A stretch of 64,000 nt of DNA from Paramoeba atlantica (GCA_977017575.1 CDRNVI010000044.1:806001-870000), one strand, 5' to 3'. Positions 37,301-46,331 are shown, counted from the stretch's first letter. The notes: generated by a model not told the origin, from the sequence alone. Numbers and translations are program-made.

Positions 37301-37736
37301 GTTTACCATGGAGACAACATTTGTGTGACCGTACCATAATTGGAATTCCTCCAATACGGCTGGATCCCGTTTTTGTTATAATCTTCCCGTCAGGACTTTG
37401 CTTAGTGTACGTGTATAGTACTCGAATCCCACCAAGATAGGTCAGGTCACGCAAGCGACATTCCTGCGGTGTTACTGGTCGGGTTGTATTGTTTCCAAGT
37501 TCCGTCGGGGGGTCTACTCGAATCTTCGAGTAACGAAGAAAAATTTTGTCGTTCTTAGTAGGTCGAACTTCCCTGTTTGCATCCAAAATTTTTGCAATCT
37601 CATGTTCAATGAAGTGATTAAAGCTTGAGAGATGCTGACGGATCAGGCCTTTTGATCTTATGAAGGCAGGCACTAGTTTCCACATCTCTCCCAGATCTTC
37701 ATTCGAATTCAGTAATGTTTTCGGACTGTCGGCCAT
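34362..37736 (-). CDS. RPC2: RNA polymerase III second-largest subunit RPC2
   Basis: 1124 residues, the beta-like subunit of Pol III, which makes tRNA and 5S rRNA. N-terminal RPC2 hallmarks include FIRSKGLIRQHLSSFNHFIE and GGIPIMVRSHKCCLHG. Core elements: RALHGSQWGLMCPSDTPEGE, GYDLEDAQIHNGTAIDRG, GQKGVCGLIAFQPDLPFNDQ and the C-terminal clamp zinc ribbon CRECGFIGAPDAPCPYC near residue 1075, ending in IPYACKLLFQELQGMGIRPR. The last block matches human RPC2 better than RPB2 or RPA2. Full family length with no intron. The segment 34.6-35.6 kb is far more GC-rich than the 5' two thirds of the same gene. Confidence 0.96.
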   Translation of the reverse strand: MADSPKTLLNSNEDLGEMWKLVPAFIRSKGLIRQHLSSFNHFIEHEIAKILDANREVRPTKNDKIFLRYSKIRVDPPTELGNNTTRPVTPQECRLRDLTYLGGIRVLYTYTKQSPDGKIITKTGSSRIGGIPIMVRSHKCCLHGKPAEHLVRAQECPHDPGGYFIVSGTEKVIMVQEQQSKNRIMVEKDGFNRIFATVHSSTHFSKGRATIVERNRHLYVKHNSLDGLIPVLVLLKAFGMVWEQEIVLSVGTAPEFLEFFGNCIHDCHQLGIFTQDQALNYLGGRYTRRRDLDERGFPISTGDCAAEFLAKVFLCHIQEGEVSRHWNFRYKAVYVCLMIRRLISAMHDEKLVDDKDFFGNKRFELAGTLLSYLFEDQFKFYNKALRDEADRVLSKPNTAGTWDFPRHMEKCDMEKAFCRAISSGQWKVSRFSIDVSGVTQILTRQSYIHTVGMLTKLTSTFDKTRKVTTPRALHGSQWGLMCPSDTPEGESIGIVKNFALLCEVTNDNDELKNKVVQLCQYLGVELLESVSPVDVNQEWTVFCDGEVIGIHRYPTYLIDQIRELRRRGRLDSFLSIYRQQSQRAVHVSCDGGRLCRPVLIVKEGVPVLQPYHLQQLSQRLRSFDDFVLEGIIEYLDANEENDALIAVNLADVTTRHTHLEIASFPLLGTVAGLIPFPHHNQSPRNTYQCAMGKQALGALAYNQHKRIDTNALLLVYPQRPLCTTRTLELTSFHELGAGINAMVAVMSYSGYDLEDAQIHNGTAIDRGFMRCVSLRKAVTLVQENETLRVVPPTHPVQSTTPEVVTPPDHDDGVVHAGTRVKPGALLAQKLLPTSTSANPIASPLRFEGPQPAVVDRVLLAPTEPCGSVLKVLLRDTRRPEVGDKFSSRHGQKGVCGLIAFQPDLPFNDQGMAPDIIMNPHGFPSRMTVGKMLEMLSGKAAVLKGGAGDGTAFGGDTLQDMGKDLVRYGFSYHGRDVFYSGITGEVLPGYVFYGPIYYQKLKHMVIDKVHARAHGPTSTLTRQPMQGRNRNGGQRLGEMERDCFVGYGASMLLHERMLLSSDATVVSVCRECGFIGAPDAPCPYCHKTSKSGKITIPYACKLLFQELQGMGIRPRIKVRSAVHGM

Positions 37737-37954
37737 TAAGATAAAAAAATGAGGAGGAAAGAGCTATTGGACTGTGAGGGAACATAGGCGATGATCTTCA
37801 AAATTATATCCATGGGAAATCGTAGAGCATTAACCTTACCGATGCACGGATACTATCATACTGTATATATTCTGTATATCACAGAATAGCAAGAAAACTT
37901 AGCCTCTAGTAGGCATTCATCCTCTATTTTTTGACGTCTCCTCTATGCGAAACT

Positions 37955-38533
37955 TTATAATTGTCTAAAGAAATTCCTTCTTTGTTGCAAAACTTTATGA
38001 GAAATTCGAATATCTTCAAGCGTAATGACGTTTATGATTACTTCTTCTAAATTCTGATGCTGCGTTGCAGGTTGTTCCGTACCGCCAACAAGTCTGATCC
38101 GCTTTGAGGATGCACAGATATTTTCAATGCTAGGGGGATACTTTTTGTGCTCTTTTACTAAATGTATCATTTGACTTTTGAATTGTGGCTGATACATATT
38201 GTGCGCACGCATATTTAGTAAATTGATTTTATATTCCACTTGGCTTTTTCTTCTTTCTTGCCATCCCTCAGCTGATGGGTATGTTCCGCCTTTTGCACTT
38301 TTCGCCGGTTGTTCTATTGCTTTTGACACTTGTAAAGGGAATGTCTGCGTCTCTGTAGCATCACGACGCTGTAAAGGTCTTGAATTTTTGGCTCGTTTAT
38401 TCCTTTTGAAACTTACACTAAGTTTGGCAGACAATTCGACCGTGTCCATCGCAATTCCAACAATAACATGCGCGAGCATTGTACATGCCTCACCTGTCAT
38501 GCCTACAATCGGTGTTTCGTCAAAGCTTTCCAT
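37955..38533 (-). CDS. Possible histone-fold protein (TAF/ADA1-like)
   Basis: 192 residues from ATG 38533 (MESFDETPIVGMTGEACTML). The start has helices typical of a histone fold (AHVIVGIAMDTVELSAKL), and the end VITLEDIRISHKVLQ resembles the third-helix entry (ITLxDL) of histone-fold TFIID/SAGA subunits such as ADA1/TADA1 or TAF4. The 120 residues between are basic and polar. This is a weak, pattern-level assignment; no family is certain. The frame extends upstream only from a GTG. Confidence 0.55.
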   Translation of the reverse strand: MESFDETPIVGMTGEACTMLAHVIVGIAMDTVELSAKLSVSFKRNKRAKNSRPLQRRDATETQTFPLQVSKAIEQPAKSAKGGTYPSAEGWQERRKSQVEYKINLLNMRAHNMYQPQFKSQMIHLVKEHKKYPPSIENICASSKRIRLVGGTEQPATQHQNLEEVIINVITLEDIRISHKVLQQRRNFFRQL

Positions 38534-38851
38534 GAATTTGGATATTTTTGCATCGCAAAATATGTGCACAGTAAAGTAAAATTGAGATGAAGAATGAAAA
38601 TTTGTTCTATTTACCACCGAATCATTTTGCCCCTCTTACTCCCTTAAATTTTAAGCGAAGCAACAGTGATTGCTCATTATCATCTACACTATTTCAAAGT
38701 AGAGCGGAGGGTAGTAGCTGTAAAAGGAGATGCTTGTATTCATAAAAATGCATATTAATTTCGGGCAATATTAGTTCGTGATATCATAACTGAATGCACC
38801 TGAAATGCATACAGAACAGGGCACGCAAAGGTCAAAAGAGTTGATTTTTTT
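38534..38851. other. Intergenic spacer
   Basis: AT-rich spacer between the possible histone-fold gene start and the HMG-like gene stop. No supported feature. Confidence 0.5.
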
Positions 38852-40021
38852 TTACGATAACTCTTTTCTATCGCATTCACGTTCGCTTGCCAACTCTTCT
38901 TGTTTGCGAATCTCTAGTACCTGACCGATTCTTATGCGAACCAATTCATGAATATTCCTAGTGATGAGCTCTCTATGACTCTTTGCTAATGTTTCGAAGT
39001 GCTCCACAACCTTTCGCGGAACTTCACCGTAGGACCATGCTTGCTGAAGCATCATGATGCGGACTTTCAATCCCGTTCGTTTAAACTCCGGTTGCTGAGA
39101 GACATGAACGATCCCGCTTCGCAGAAAAAGTGCTTTCGCCGTTATTCTGGACCCTCGCACAAGTCTCGAAGAGTAAAGCTTTTTCTTCTGTGCAGAAGCG
39201 TACACAAGTACATATGGCTTACGTTGTATTGGTGGCAACTGTCTCCAAAGCGTGCGGAGGTAATGCTGTGAGTAATCTCCGTGCTGCTGCATCTCCTTTG
39301 CGAAAACAGCGAACTTACTAGCCGGAAGTTCTCCAAAGAGTGTGACCCACGGTCGGGATCGTACCTCATTGACAATCGAAATATAAAGATCTTGACTATC
39401 TCGTAAAGCCTCGGCACCCCTTAGGTACGCTTTTCTGACCTCCATCTGTTTCTTTTCTTTCTCTTTGGTCATCGCCAATGATAAACAAGTATTCTGAGTG
39501 CCCAGTTTAACAGTCTTCTCGTCGAAAGCTTCAAAGGTAGGTAAACGAGACAATGCAACTGGAGGTGGCGTCTCCTGATGCGACTGATAAACTTCAACTT
39601 GACTATCAGGTCTTGCCTCCTCACCTGATGTGGAGTTTGCAGCGTCTTGGACCGCTTCATTATCTTCCCTTGCTGAGCCACTACGATTCGCGGAGCGATC
39701 TTGGCGTTTTGAGTTTGAACTGGAAATAAACACGCTGTAATCAATGCGGCTGCGCGGTGTCCAGACAAAGTGACGCCGTGCAGCAGCGCTTTCTGTGGAC
39801 GAGGCTGCTGAACTGGCGTTCGTGTCTCCTTCGGTGGATTTATCACTTTTGTTTGGTCGCGGCTTTGTCGTGTCAGATTTGAGCGGGACTCGTATTTTGT
39901 CAGAATTGGCGGAAACAACGCGCGAAGTTGCCTTTGGAGTACATTCTAGGCTGTGTGCTCCTCCGGTGCACCTTGCTTTTGGACCCGCTAATGTTTTTAA
40001 AAGTTGCAATGTGCCCTTCAT
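38852..40021 (-). CDS. Mitochondrial-looking protein with two HMG-box-like regions
   Basis: 389 residues. The N-terminus MKGTLQLLKTLAGPKAR looks like a mitochondrial presequence. Residues ~40-165 are low-complexity Ser/Lys/Asp. From ~215 lies an HMG-box-like segment (LPASKFAVFAKEMQQHGDYS, then LRTLWRQLPPIQRKPYVLVY), and after ~285 a second, weaker one (ITAKALFLRSGIVHVSQQPE ... HFETLAKSHRELITRN). Paired HMG boxes plus a presequence is the plan of mitochondrial DNA packaging/transcription factors (TFAM, Abf2) and of some kinetoplast-associated proteins. DNA binding is inferred. It could be a divergent mitochondrial RNA-binding protein instead. Confidence 0.62.
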   Translation of the reverse strand: MKGTLQLLKTLAGPKARCTGGAHSLECTPKATSRVVSANSDKIRVPLKSDTTKPRPNKSDKSTEGDTNASSAASSTESAAARRHFVWTPRSRIDYSVFISSSNSKRQDRSANRSGSAREDNEAVQDAANSTSGEEARPDSQVEVYQSHQETPPPVALSRLPTFEAFDEKTVKLGTQNTCLSLAMTKEKEKKQMEVRKAYLRGAEALRDSQDLYISIVNEVRSRPWVTLFGELPASKFAVFAKEMQQHGDYSQHYLRTLWRQLPPIQRKPYVLVYASAQKKKLYSSRLVRGSRITAKALFLRSGIVHVSQQPEFKRTGLKVRIMMLQQAWSYGEVPRKVVEHFETLAKSHRELITRNIHELVRIRIGQVLEIRKQEELASERECDRKELS

Positions 40022-40476
40022 TGTGTAATAGAGAAAATCTTTTAGAAGAGAATCTTTTGTAAAAAAAAAGTTCTCCAGTGTCGTGCTCCACGTTCTTACT
40101 ATAGTACTACTTACTATAGCAGTTCTTACTATAGTTATTCTGCGGCTAATTTAATAAAAAATATACTAATATTTTCACAGTATGTACTACGTTTATCCAT
40201 GTAAACGCGATTAGGTAATATTTTTAATACCGCGACCTCCGCCAAAAAAACTAACGGGAAAAAAATCTGAAGTTAACGAGAAAAGAAAAAAAAACGAGAA
40301 AGAAATCTGAAGCGAAATGTATTGCATGTCATAACTTTTGATACTGACTTTAATTACTTTTATATACTAATATTTCTCATCTGATCTAGGTGTTGCGGCA
40401 TATAGTGTGAAAAAATGACCACGAATGATTTTCGAGCGGCGGTGGAGATTACGTTTCAATTAGAAAATAAAGTACG
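40022..40476. other. AT-rich spacer with TTACTATAG repeats
   Basis: Contains three copies of TTACTATAG at 40096-40104, 40111-40119 and 40126-40134, each 15 bp apart, upstream of the HMG-like gene. An acceptor-like AG at 40039-40040 precedes the ATG. The remainder is A/T-rich without a gene. Confidence 0.55.
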
Positions 40477-42117
40477 TCACATGGCACTTTCATTTATCTG
40501 AAAGAAATGATCAATAAACCTTTGTACAGGCTTACTAAATTCAAAATTTGTAGCCTGAATCAGCAGCTTGGCTTTTTCTGTCTCGTCTTCAAATACAAGA
40601 CAAAGTGAAAGGAGGGCTAAAGCCCTCCGAAGAAGTCCGGAATCACAATCTAGCCATTCTTTTTCTTGTTTAGACCCTTTAACCCAAGTGTCTATAGGAA
40701 CTTGCAAAAGCATTTCCAGGGCCTCTGGAATTCGAGACATCATGACTAGAGCTTCTGAACAGTACAACAAGGCTCGTGAAGTATGTTTAATATTTACATT
40801 TCTCTGATGAAGCACTTGTTTCGCATGCCAAAGTGCCGACGTAAAGCTCGATTTCCGAAGAGCCATGTAGGCTGAGATCAGCGCAGTCTCATTTTGATAC
40901 GACACGCAAATATTTGCCCACTCAGGAGCGGAGACGTCTGGATTGTAAAGAGTTTGGAGTTGGCGAATTTTTTCATGACTTCTTTCAATTGCACACTCCG
41001 CATCTTCTAGCCAACGCTCTTTATGGTCCAATTCGTTTACGAGTACAGCCGTGATTTTCTTTGCTTTGTTCAAGCACGCTGACTTTTCGCTCTTCATCTC
41101 AACGGCGGAAGTGTTTGATCTTCGATCCCATTTCTCTCTATCACAGCAAAGTAGAGCCTCATAAAGTAGATTTTGTACATTTAGTGGCAAAAGCTCGGAC
41201 GAGTGCCGAAGCATTGACAGGCAATTCTTGTAATCCTGATTGTCGTAGCGCAAGCGCGACAGTGCGAACAGCATAACGCCACGTAGCGATGCGCTACTTG
41301 CAAGCGCTTGAGCTTGATACAAAAAAGTCTCAGCCAGATTTGGTGTTCCCAAGATCGTGTAGGATGTAGCTATATGAGAGTACAGGACCGCCAATTTATT
41401 TCCTTTCGATGATGCAGTGATGCCTTTCAGATCCGCGTGCAGTGAACGGGAATATAAGGCTAGTGCGTCTGTGAATTCAGATGTAGAAGAAGCTTTTTCA
41501 CTCTTCGACGTCTTTCCGTATGAACGCAGCAGCGCTACAGCTTTAAGTTGCAGCTGATAAGTGAAGGACATGTCACTACCTTCACTCTCGTCAAGTGCAT
41601 TCATACGTTTCCGCTCAGAGCTTAAGAACTGTAACAAAATTTCGGTGTCATCGTGATTCACATTTCTTTGAGCAATCAAAGTCCCTAACATGAGAAGTGC
41701 AATACGAAGAGTCGAATCTGGGGGCAAGTGTTCTCTAAAATGAAACAAAGGTCGCAATCGGGCGAGCGCAAGGTCGTACCACAAATTCTCATATAACATC
41801 AAAGCTTCATTGTACTGCACAAGCTCGTGTCCTGGGTATTCGATACAACACCACGAATCATTATGAACAGTGGGCAGGTTTGTAGCATCTTTGGTAAAGA
41901 CGCTTAATGGAACGATTCGATTAGGTCGGCTAGATATTTCCTGATGAGCTCCACTCCGGAATTCACATAAGGAAAGGTTATATTGTGTCTGGAACCTCAA
42001 AAACGGAGTACAGGTTTCCGTAATTGTCGAAGCCAATCGGGATTTAAGTTCTCCATATTCTTCATGGTTTAGAAGCGATTGGAACTCTTCCGATACTGTG
42101 TCTTTTGCACCAGTCAT
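40477..42117 (-). CDS. CNOT10: CCR4-NOT complex subunit CNOT10
   Basis: 546-residue TPR-like protein. CNOT10 with CNOT11 binds the N-terminal end of the NOT1 scaffold in the mRNA deadenylation complex. The family blocks are visible: HELVQYNEALMLYENLWYDL followed by ALARLRPLF, then KLAVLYSHIATSYTILGTPN followed by LAETFLYQAQAL, and LYEALLCC. Further helical repeats fill the C-terminus. No signal or membrane segment. Slightly shorter than human CNOT10 (744). The NOT10 assignment is by the order of these blocks; a generic TPR protein is the alternative. Confidence 0.7.
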   Translation of the reverse strand: MTGAKDTVSEEFQSLLNHEEYGELKSRLASTITETCTPFLRFQTQYNLSLCEFRSGAHQEISSRPNRIVPLSVFTKDATNLPTVHNDSWCCIEYPGHELVQYNEALMLYENLWYDLALARLRPLFHFREHLPPDSTLRIALLMLGTLIAQRNVNHDDTEILLQFLSSERKRMNALDESEGSDMSFTYQLQLKAVALLRSYGKTSKSEKASSTSEFTDALALYSRSLHADLKGITASSKGNKLAVLYSHIATSYTILGTPNLAETFLYQAQALASSASLRGVMLFALSRLRYDNQDYKNCLSMLRHSSELLPLNVQNLLYEALLCCDREKWDRRSNTSAVEMKSEKSACLNKAKKITAVLVNELDHKERWLEDAECAIERSHEKIRQLQTLYNPDVSAPEWANICVSYQNETALISAYMALRKSSFTSALWHAKQVLHQRNVNIKHTSRALLYCSEALVMMSRIPEALEMLLQVPIDTWVKGSKQEKEWLDCDSGLLRRALALLSLCLVFEDETEKAKLLIQATNFEFSKPVQRFIDHFFQINESAM

Positions 42118-42344
42118 GAATTAAGATTGAAATGAATAGATACTCATATGCACCGAATACTAACATATAAAGTGTACCATGATTGTAGCACATAAAGGAA
42201 CGATTATCTGACTTAATAATGTGCGTAATTGTGCACATGTATTTCGATTTGTTCGACTTCGTACCAAACCATTGACTACAAAAAGCAACCAATCAGCACG
42301 CCATAGAAAATTGACTATAAACCCCCTCCACCCACTGTAAAAAG

Positions 42345-43805
42345 TCATAATTGAGCTGACATCATCTCTGACCGATGAATAGAATCGCTGATTTGACGAA
42401 AAAGGTTTATCAGAGATATTAGCTCCGATCTGCCAAGATGCGGGGCTTCATTCGAAAGCACAATCCGAACGGCCGCATTCAGTCCTAGCAGTTGAACCTT
42501 TCCCCACAGTCTGCATTTTTCACAGCTCAGACAATCCATAATTCGTGTAACATTTTGTAGCTTCAAATTCATTTCTTTCACGAAATTTACAGATGGAGAA
42601 CTTGATTTCAAAACTTCCACTTCGTTAAACGGGTCAATGCAAAGCAAGGGCGCAGATAAGAGTCTTTCCATCTGACGAAGCACATGAATGTCTTCTGAAC
42701 ACGGAATACTACCTTGACTGTAATTTGCCGAGAGTAAGGCTGTCCGGGATTTGCTTACCGCACGCATCACAAAGAGGTAAAGTATGTGAAGGTTACGGAT
42801 GCGGTCCTTGTGATCACCCACACGACGACGAAATTCTTGTAAGTTCCATTCCCACTCCGTGTCATGATCAATCACAACGGGTTCATCCGTTCTTTGTGTT
42901 GCGGGACACAGCGGATGATACTTGCCGCACAAATGGACTGAAATCGAAGTATGCAGCCCACTGAGCAGTTGGTAGTACAAAAGTTCTTGTGTGCATAACT
43001 GTGAGGAATTTTCGGAGCGAAAACAATTGTCCTCATAGATCGTGCGCCAGACATTACTGGCGAGCGCCCCAGTGTAATAAGTATTGGATTCTGGGTTAAG
43101 TACCAGATCGACGTACTCCGCTTTTTCGGGACACGGACTAGCTGTTGTGTCCTCCAGGCCATTGGACCACGGAATTTTGCGAAACGCTGTGACGCGACGG
43201 TTAAGCGGGATATCGCTGACGTCACTGGGAGGTAAGTCCATTCCACAATCGGTGCGCAGCGAGGCAGGGATCGCCTCGGGCTCACACTTTCGTACAGTAC
43301 ATGGGGAGGTACCATCCACGGTGGCGCTACAAATCAACTGGACCGCCCAGAAAGGACACGGACGGTTGAGGTCGGCGCGAAAGTAACGAAAATAGGGGTG
43401 TCGGACGATCACGTTGAGGCTTTCCAGAATTTCACGGTGATGTCTTCGGACGTCTTGGACAGAACATCTGCAATGGTCAATTATGTCCCTTTCTATTTCG
43501 CTGGTAGGAAGAGCAGTGTTTAAGCGTTCGTAAATGAACCCCGAGGATGGAGAGGAAAATGAGTAGGACGATTTTTCAAACGGAGAGATAGGGCACGAGA
43601 ACTCCACTCCTTCATGCGGCGTATATGGAGCCGACGTATTTGGTGATGTTAAATTTTGTGGAGAAAAGGGTCTCAATAATCCATAGAGTGGGTTAGAATT
43701 CCAACATCCAGCCAGAAAAAGGATTAGAGGCACGACCAATCTTACATCAGATAAGAAAGACCATAAAAACGATAAGCGTGTCTTTGACTTCGTTTCAAAG
43801 CTCAT
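42345..43805 (-). CDS. ERO1: ER oxidoreductin ERO1
   Basis: 486 residues. FAD-dependent ER thiol oxidase that re-oxidises PDI. The N-terminal hydrophobic segment (~22-37, VVPLILFLAGCW) is a signal or signal-anchor. Family motifs: CRCSVQDV, PYFRYFRADLNRPCPFW, YVDLVLNPE, WRTIYEDNCF, LISGLHTSIS-like LLSGLHTSISVHLCG, RIRNLHILYLFVMRAVSK, and the FAD-proximal catalytic CLSCEKCRLWGKVQLLGL near residue 427. The shuttle cysteines are probably CTVRKC near 178. Full length for the family. Confidence 0.93.
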   Translation of the reverse strand: MSFETKSKTRLSFLWSFLSDVRLVVPLILFLAGCWNSNPLYGLLRPFSPQNLTSPNTSAPYTPHEGVEFSCPISPFEKSSYSFSSPSSGFIYERLNTALPTSEIERDIIDHCRCSVQDVRRHHREILESLNVIVRHPYFRYFRADLNRPCPFWAVQLICSATVDGTSPCTVRKCEPEAIPASLRTDCGMDLPPSDVSDIPLNRRVTAFRKIPWSNGLEDTTASPCPEKAEYVDLVLNPESNTYYTGALASNVWRTIYEDNCFRSENSSQLCTQELLYYQLLSGLHTSISVHLCGKYHPLCPATQRTDEPVVIDHDTEWEWNLQEFRRRVGDHKDRIRNLHILYLFVMRAVSKSRTALLSANYSQGSIPCSEDIHVLRQMERLLSAPLLCIDPFNEVEVLKSSSPSVNFVKEMNLKLQNVTRIMDCLSCEKCRLWGKVQLLGLNAAVRIVLSNEAPHLGRSELISLINLFRQISDSIHRSEMMSAQL

Positions 43806-43860
43806 AACTTCACTCGGCCATTACATGTACCACGTAAATGAAAGAAAAAAGTAAACGCCT
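43806..43860 (-). promoter_or_regulatory. Splice-acceptor-like leader of the ERO1 gene
   Basis: Coding strand: GTTTACTTTTTTCTTTCATT, then about 20 nt, then AGs at 43813-43814 and 43808-43809, with the ATG within 10 nt. Confidence 0.5.
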
Positions 43861-44071
43861 AGCTTAGGAGTCTCGGGTAATGTGATATCGCGCAATTTGA
43901 TTTTACATATTATTATATTTACATATTATTTCAGTTCATCTATACCTTTGAGAGATTGCACGGGGCTGACGATGTACAGAGCAGATAGAATACATGAACA
44001 GAGCAGATAGAAATGAAATTCCACATTGTAGCCAGGTCATCAATTCGTCTTTCTTGTATGCAAAACCACAT

Positions 44072-44677
44072 TCACGAAAAGTTGACCTTATGATACTTGA
44101 TTTTATGCTTGTCTAATGCCTCGTACAGCTGACCGTTTCTGGCAATTTCCATAATAACATCTGTTCCCCCAACAAACTCTCCATGGATAAATAGTTGAGG
44201 AAATGTGTGCCACTGACTCAGCTTCCGTGCCCCTTTTGGTACACTTGGGTGAGCCAATGCGTTGAAAGCGACGTACTCCACTTGAATCGCGTCTAAAATA
44301 TCCACTACGCGTTTGGAATAACCACACCGTGCCTCCTCTGGGGAGCCTTTTAAGAACAAAACAAGTGGTTCTGTGCTTACGGTGTTCAGAACATCGTCAT
44401 AAATTGGATCGGGTTCACTAATCTCCGCCTCAGATGAGGAATTTTGAGGCGTGCTCACAGGAATCGACAAGGAAGGGTCAGCAGGACTAGCGGCTACAGC
44501 CTCAACGGGAGGAAAAACATTTTTTTCACTGTTGTAACGTCGCTGAATTGTGAGATGTGGGCTATCAAGTATTCTAGTGAGATGAAATAAAGGAGTTGTT
44601 AGCTTCGGCGCACGTGGTCTTCCTTTTCCATTGATTAACGAGTAAGGAAGCATGACTCTTCGAATCCGTGACGACAT
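44072..44677 (-). CDS. Monothiol glutaredoxin, mitochondrial Grx5-like
   Basis: 201 residues from ATG 44677 (MSSRIRRVMLPYSLINGKGR), a strong mitochondrial presequence. The glutaredoxin domain occupies the C-terminal ~105 residues: PLVLFLKGSPEEARCGYSKR with the active-site CGYS, then LSQWHTFPQLFIHGEFVGGT with the cis-Pro and the GG turn. Monothiol glutaredoxins of this class bind a 2Fe-2S cluster with glutathione and act in Fe-S protein assembly. CGFS is the usual motif; Tyr for Phe is known in some lineages. The frame is open upstream to an ATG at 44794, but an acceptor (ATTCCTTTAG) sits just before 44677, so I prefer the shorter form. Confidence 0.87.
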   Translation of the reverse strand: MSSRIRRVMLPYSLINGKGRPRAPKLTTPLFHLTRILDSPHLTIQRRYNSEKNVFPPVEAVAASPADPSLSIPVSTPQNSSSEAEISEPDPIYDDVLNTVSTEPLVLFLKGSPEEARCGYSKRVVDILDAIQVEYVAFNALAHPSVPKGARKLSQWHTFPQLFIHGEFVGGTDVIMEIARNGQLYEALDKHKIKYHKVNFS

Positions 44678-45014
44678 CGCTAAAGGAATTTCTATGGAAA
44701 TATGTATTCTATTATGTAGGAAAAATATACAGGATTCAAGAGTCTTGAATACACAGGAATCAAGAAAGGCGTACAGGGATAAGTCAGTTGACATCTATAA
44801 ATCCATACGTTGTGGTTCCGGCACAACGATTTAAAATATACGTTGTGGTTCCGGCACAAGACAGATTTAGAATCTGTCTGAGAAATATGGTCCGAAGATT
44901 TTTTGGCGATTCATGTTTAATTTACACACTGTGTTAACAACATCTGCTTAGTAAAACCATTCATAGCATCTTCGAGAAAGCAAGAAATCTTAAAACTCAA
45001 GTGTCGGATTGTTA
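44678..45014. other. Spacer upstream of the glutaredoxin gene
   Basis: Holds the acceptor AG at 44680-44681, the paired 22-bp hairpin repeats (listed separately) and a 17-bp palindrome ACAGATTTAGAATCTGT at about 44860-44876. No gene seen. Confidence 0.5.
44805..44859. repeat. Direct repeat of a 22-bp hairpin unit
   Basis: Two identical 22-bp copies of ATACGTTGTGGTTCCGGCACAA start at 44805 and 44838, a 33-bp period. Each contains a hairpin, GTTGTG-gttccgg-CACAAC in the first copy. Immediately after follows ACAGATT-TAG-AATCTGT. The cluster lies upstream of the glutaredoxin gene. Confidence 0.8.
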
Positions 45015-46331
45015 TCATGTCAAACGTCGGGGCGTCATAACTTGCGTGATTGTATCTTCCGTGATTTGTGATCGCCTCTCCTTCCATTCTTTGAGAAATT
45101 TGTTAATTGCATCTGAGACATAATTTTTTAAAGCACCGGACGATAGTCCTCCTTCACAATACTCCTTTCCAATTTGAGTATATGTGTCCTCATCCCGCAA
45201 GACATATTTCAAAATATTGTAAGAAACATCGGTATGTTTATTGCCACCGCTCCTCTGAAAATCGGAGAGTGTTTTACATCCTCCACTTACGGCACTTTTA
45301 ATTTTTTTCTGAACTGCATTCTCATTGTCCATGAGTTCGATAACACCATTCTCCGGATTGCTACTACTCATTTTCAAATGGCATCCTTTGAGAGCGGGGA
45401 CAAAGGTAGTATGAATAACACCGGGCTTCTTTTTTCCAAGGCAACCCGATATTCGACGTGTCAACACAAAAAACGGGTCTTGATCAATTGCACACGCTAC
45501 TAGGGCCATAGGTTCCTCCACAACGGAGGGGTCCGATGAAATATTGCGTGGCAAGACGTCCGGAAAGCATTCTGGGAAGCAAGGCGCAGCCTGCAAAGCT
45601 GGAAACGCTAGTTTCCCGACATTGTCATTATCAGTGAAACCAAACGTATTCCTCACGGTGTTTACGGTGAGATTTTTTTGTATACGAAGCGCCGTGGGGT
45701 AAAGGTTTTTAATGTACGATGTGTTTGTGAAAGCAAAGACTCTGCTAGGATCAAGTCCCACCGCAAGTATATCTTTCAGATTTTCACGTGCTAATTTTTC
45801 GGACTCGGTAAGAGAGATATCCCGAAAGAGGTATTTTTCGTCGTTTGTGAGCTGCAAAACCAGTGCAGCATGTGGATACACATGTTCCATTAGATACTTC
45901 GTAAGCTCCAGTGGTACAATATGTCCCAAATGTAAAGATTTTTGACTTGGACCTCTACCTGTGTAGATGTAGACTGAACTATCTTTTTTCAGAGCTACGT
46001 CGAAGTCTCGATGGCTAAAAGCAATGGATCGGGTAAAATAATGATGAGGTAAAACTGGTTTCTCACAGCAAGCTGCGTTTGCTTCGTCTGGAGTATGTGC
46101 AGCATTTCTACTGGTTGCATTGGTAGCGACTCTCTGTTGGAGTACATCTAAGATATTGCTCGATATGGGCTGTGAACGAAATTGTGTTCTGACGCGATCG
46201 TAGTTTAATCCCGACCCAGAAAGGCCTTCTACGTTCCATGGAGTGATACACGCATTGCGCCAGAACCTTTGCGACGTCACTTTGCGAGCAATTTTCTCTA
46301 TTCTCCTTTTCCATCCGGAACACCACTTCAT
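45015..46331 (-). CDS. WARS: Tryptophanyl-tRNA synthetase, eukaryotic cytosolic type
   Basis: 438-residue class Ic synthetase charging tRNA-Trp. Signature order: ITPWNVEG, SIAFSHRDFDVAL, VYIYTGRGPSQKSLHLGHIV (the HIGH-equivalent LGH), VLQLTNDEKYLFRD and KMSSSNPENG near residue 320 (the KMSKS equivalent). All belong to the eukaryote/archaeal TrpRS group. There is an extra ~20-residue segment before HHYFTRSIAF compared with human. The first 25 residues are basic (MKWCSGWKRRIEKIARK), so dual or mitochondrial targeting is possible but unproven. Confidence 0.94.
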   Translation of the reverse strand: MKWCSGWKRRIEKIARKVTSQRFWRNACITPWNVEGLSGSGLNYDRVRTQFRSQPISSNILDVLQQRVATNATSRNAAHTPDEANAACCEKPVLPHHYFTRSIAFSHRDFDVALKKDSSVYIYTGRGPSQKSLHLGHIVPLELTKYLMEHVYPHAALVLQLTNDEKYLFRDISLTESEKLARENLKDILAVGLDPSRVFAFTNTSYIKNLYPTALRIQKNLTVNTVRNTFGFTDNDNVGKLAFPALQAAPCFPECFPDVLPRNISSDPSVVEEPMALVACAIDQDPFFVLTRRISGCLGKKKPGVIHTTFVPALKGCHLKMSSSNPENGVIELMDNENAVQKKIKSAVSGGCKTLSDFQRSGGNKHTDVSYNILKYVLRDEDTYTQIGKEYCEGGLSSGALKNYVSDAINKFLKEWKERRSQITEDTITQVMTPRRLT

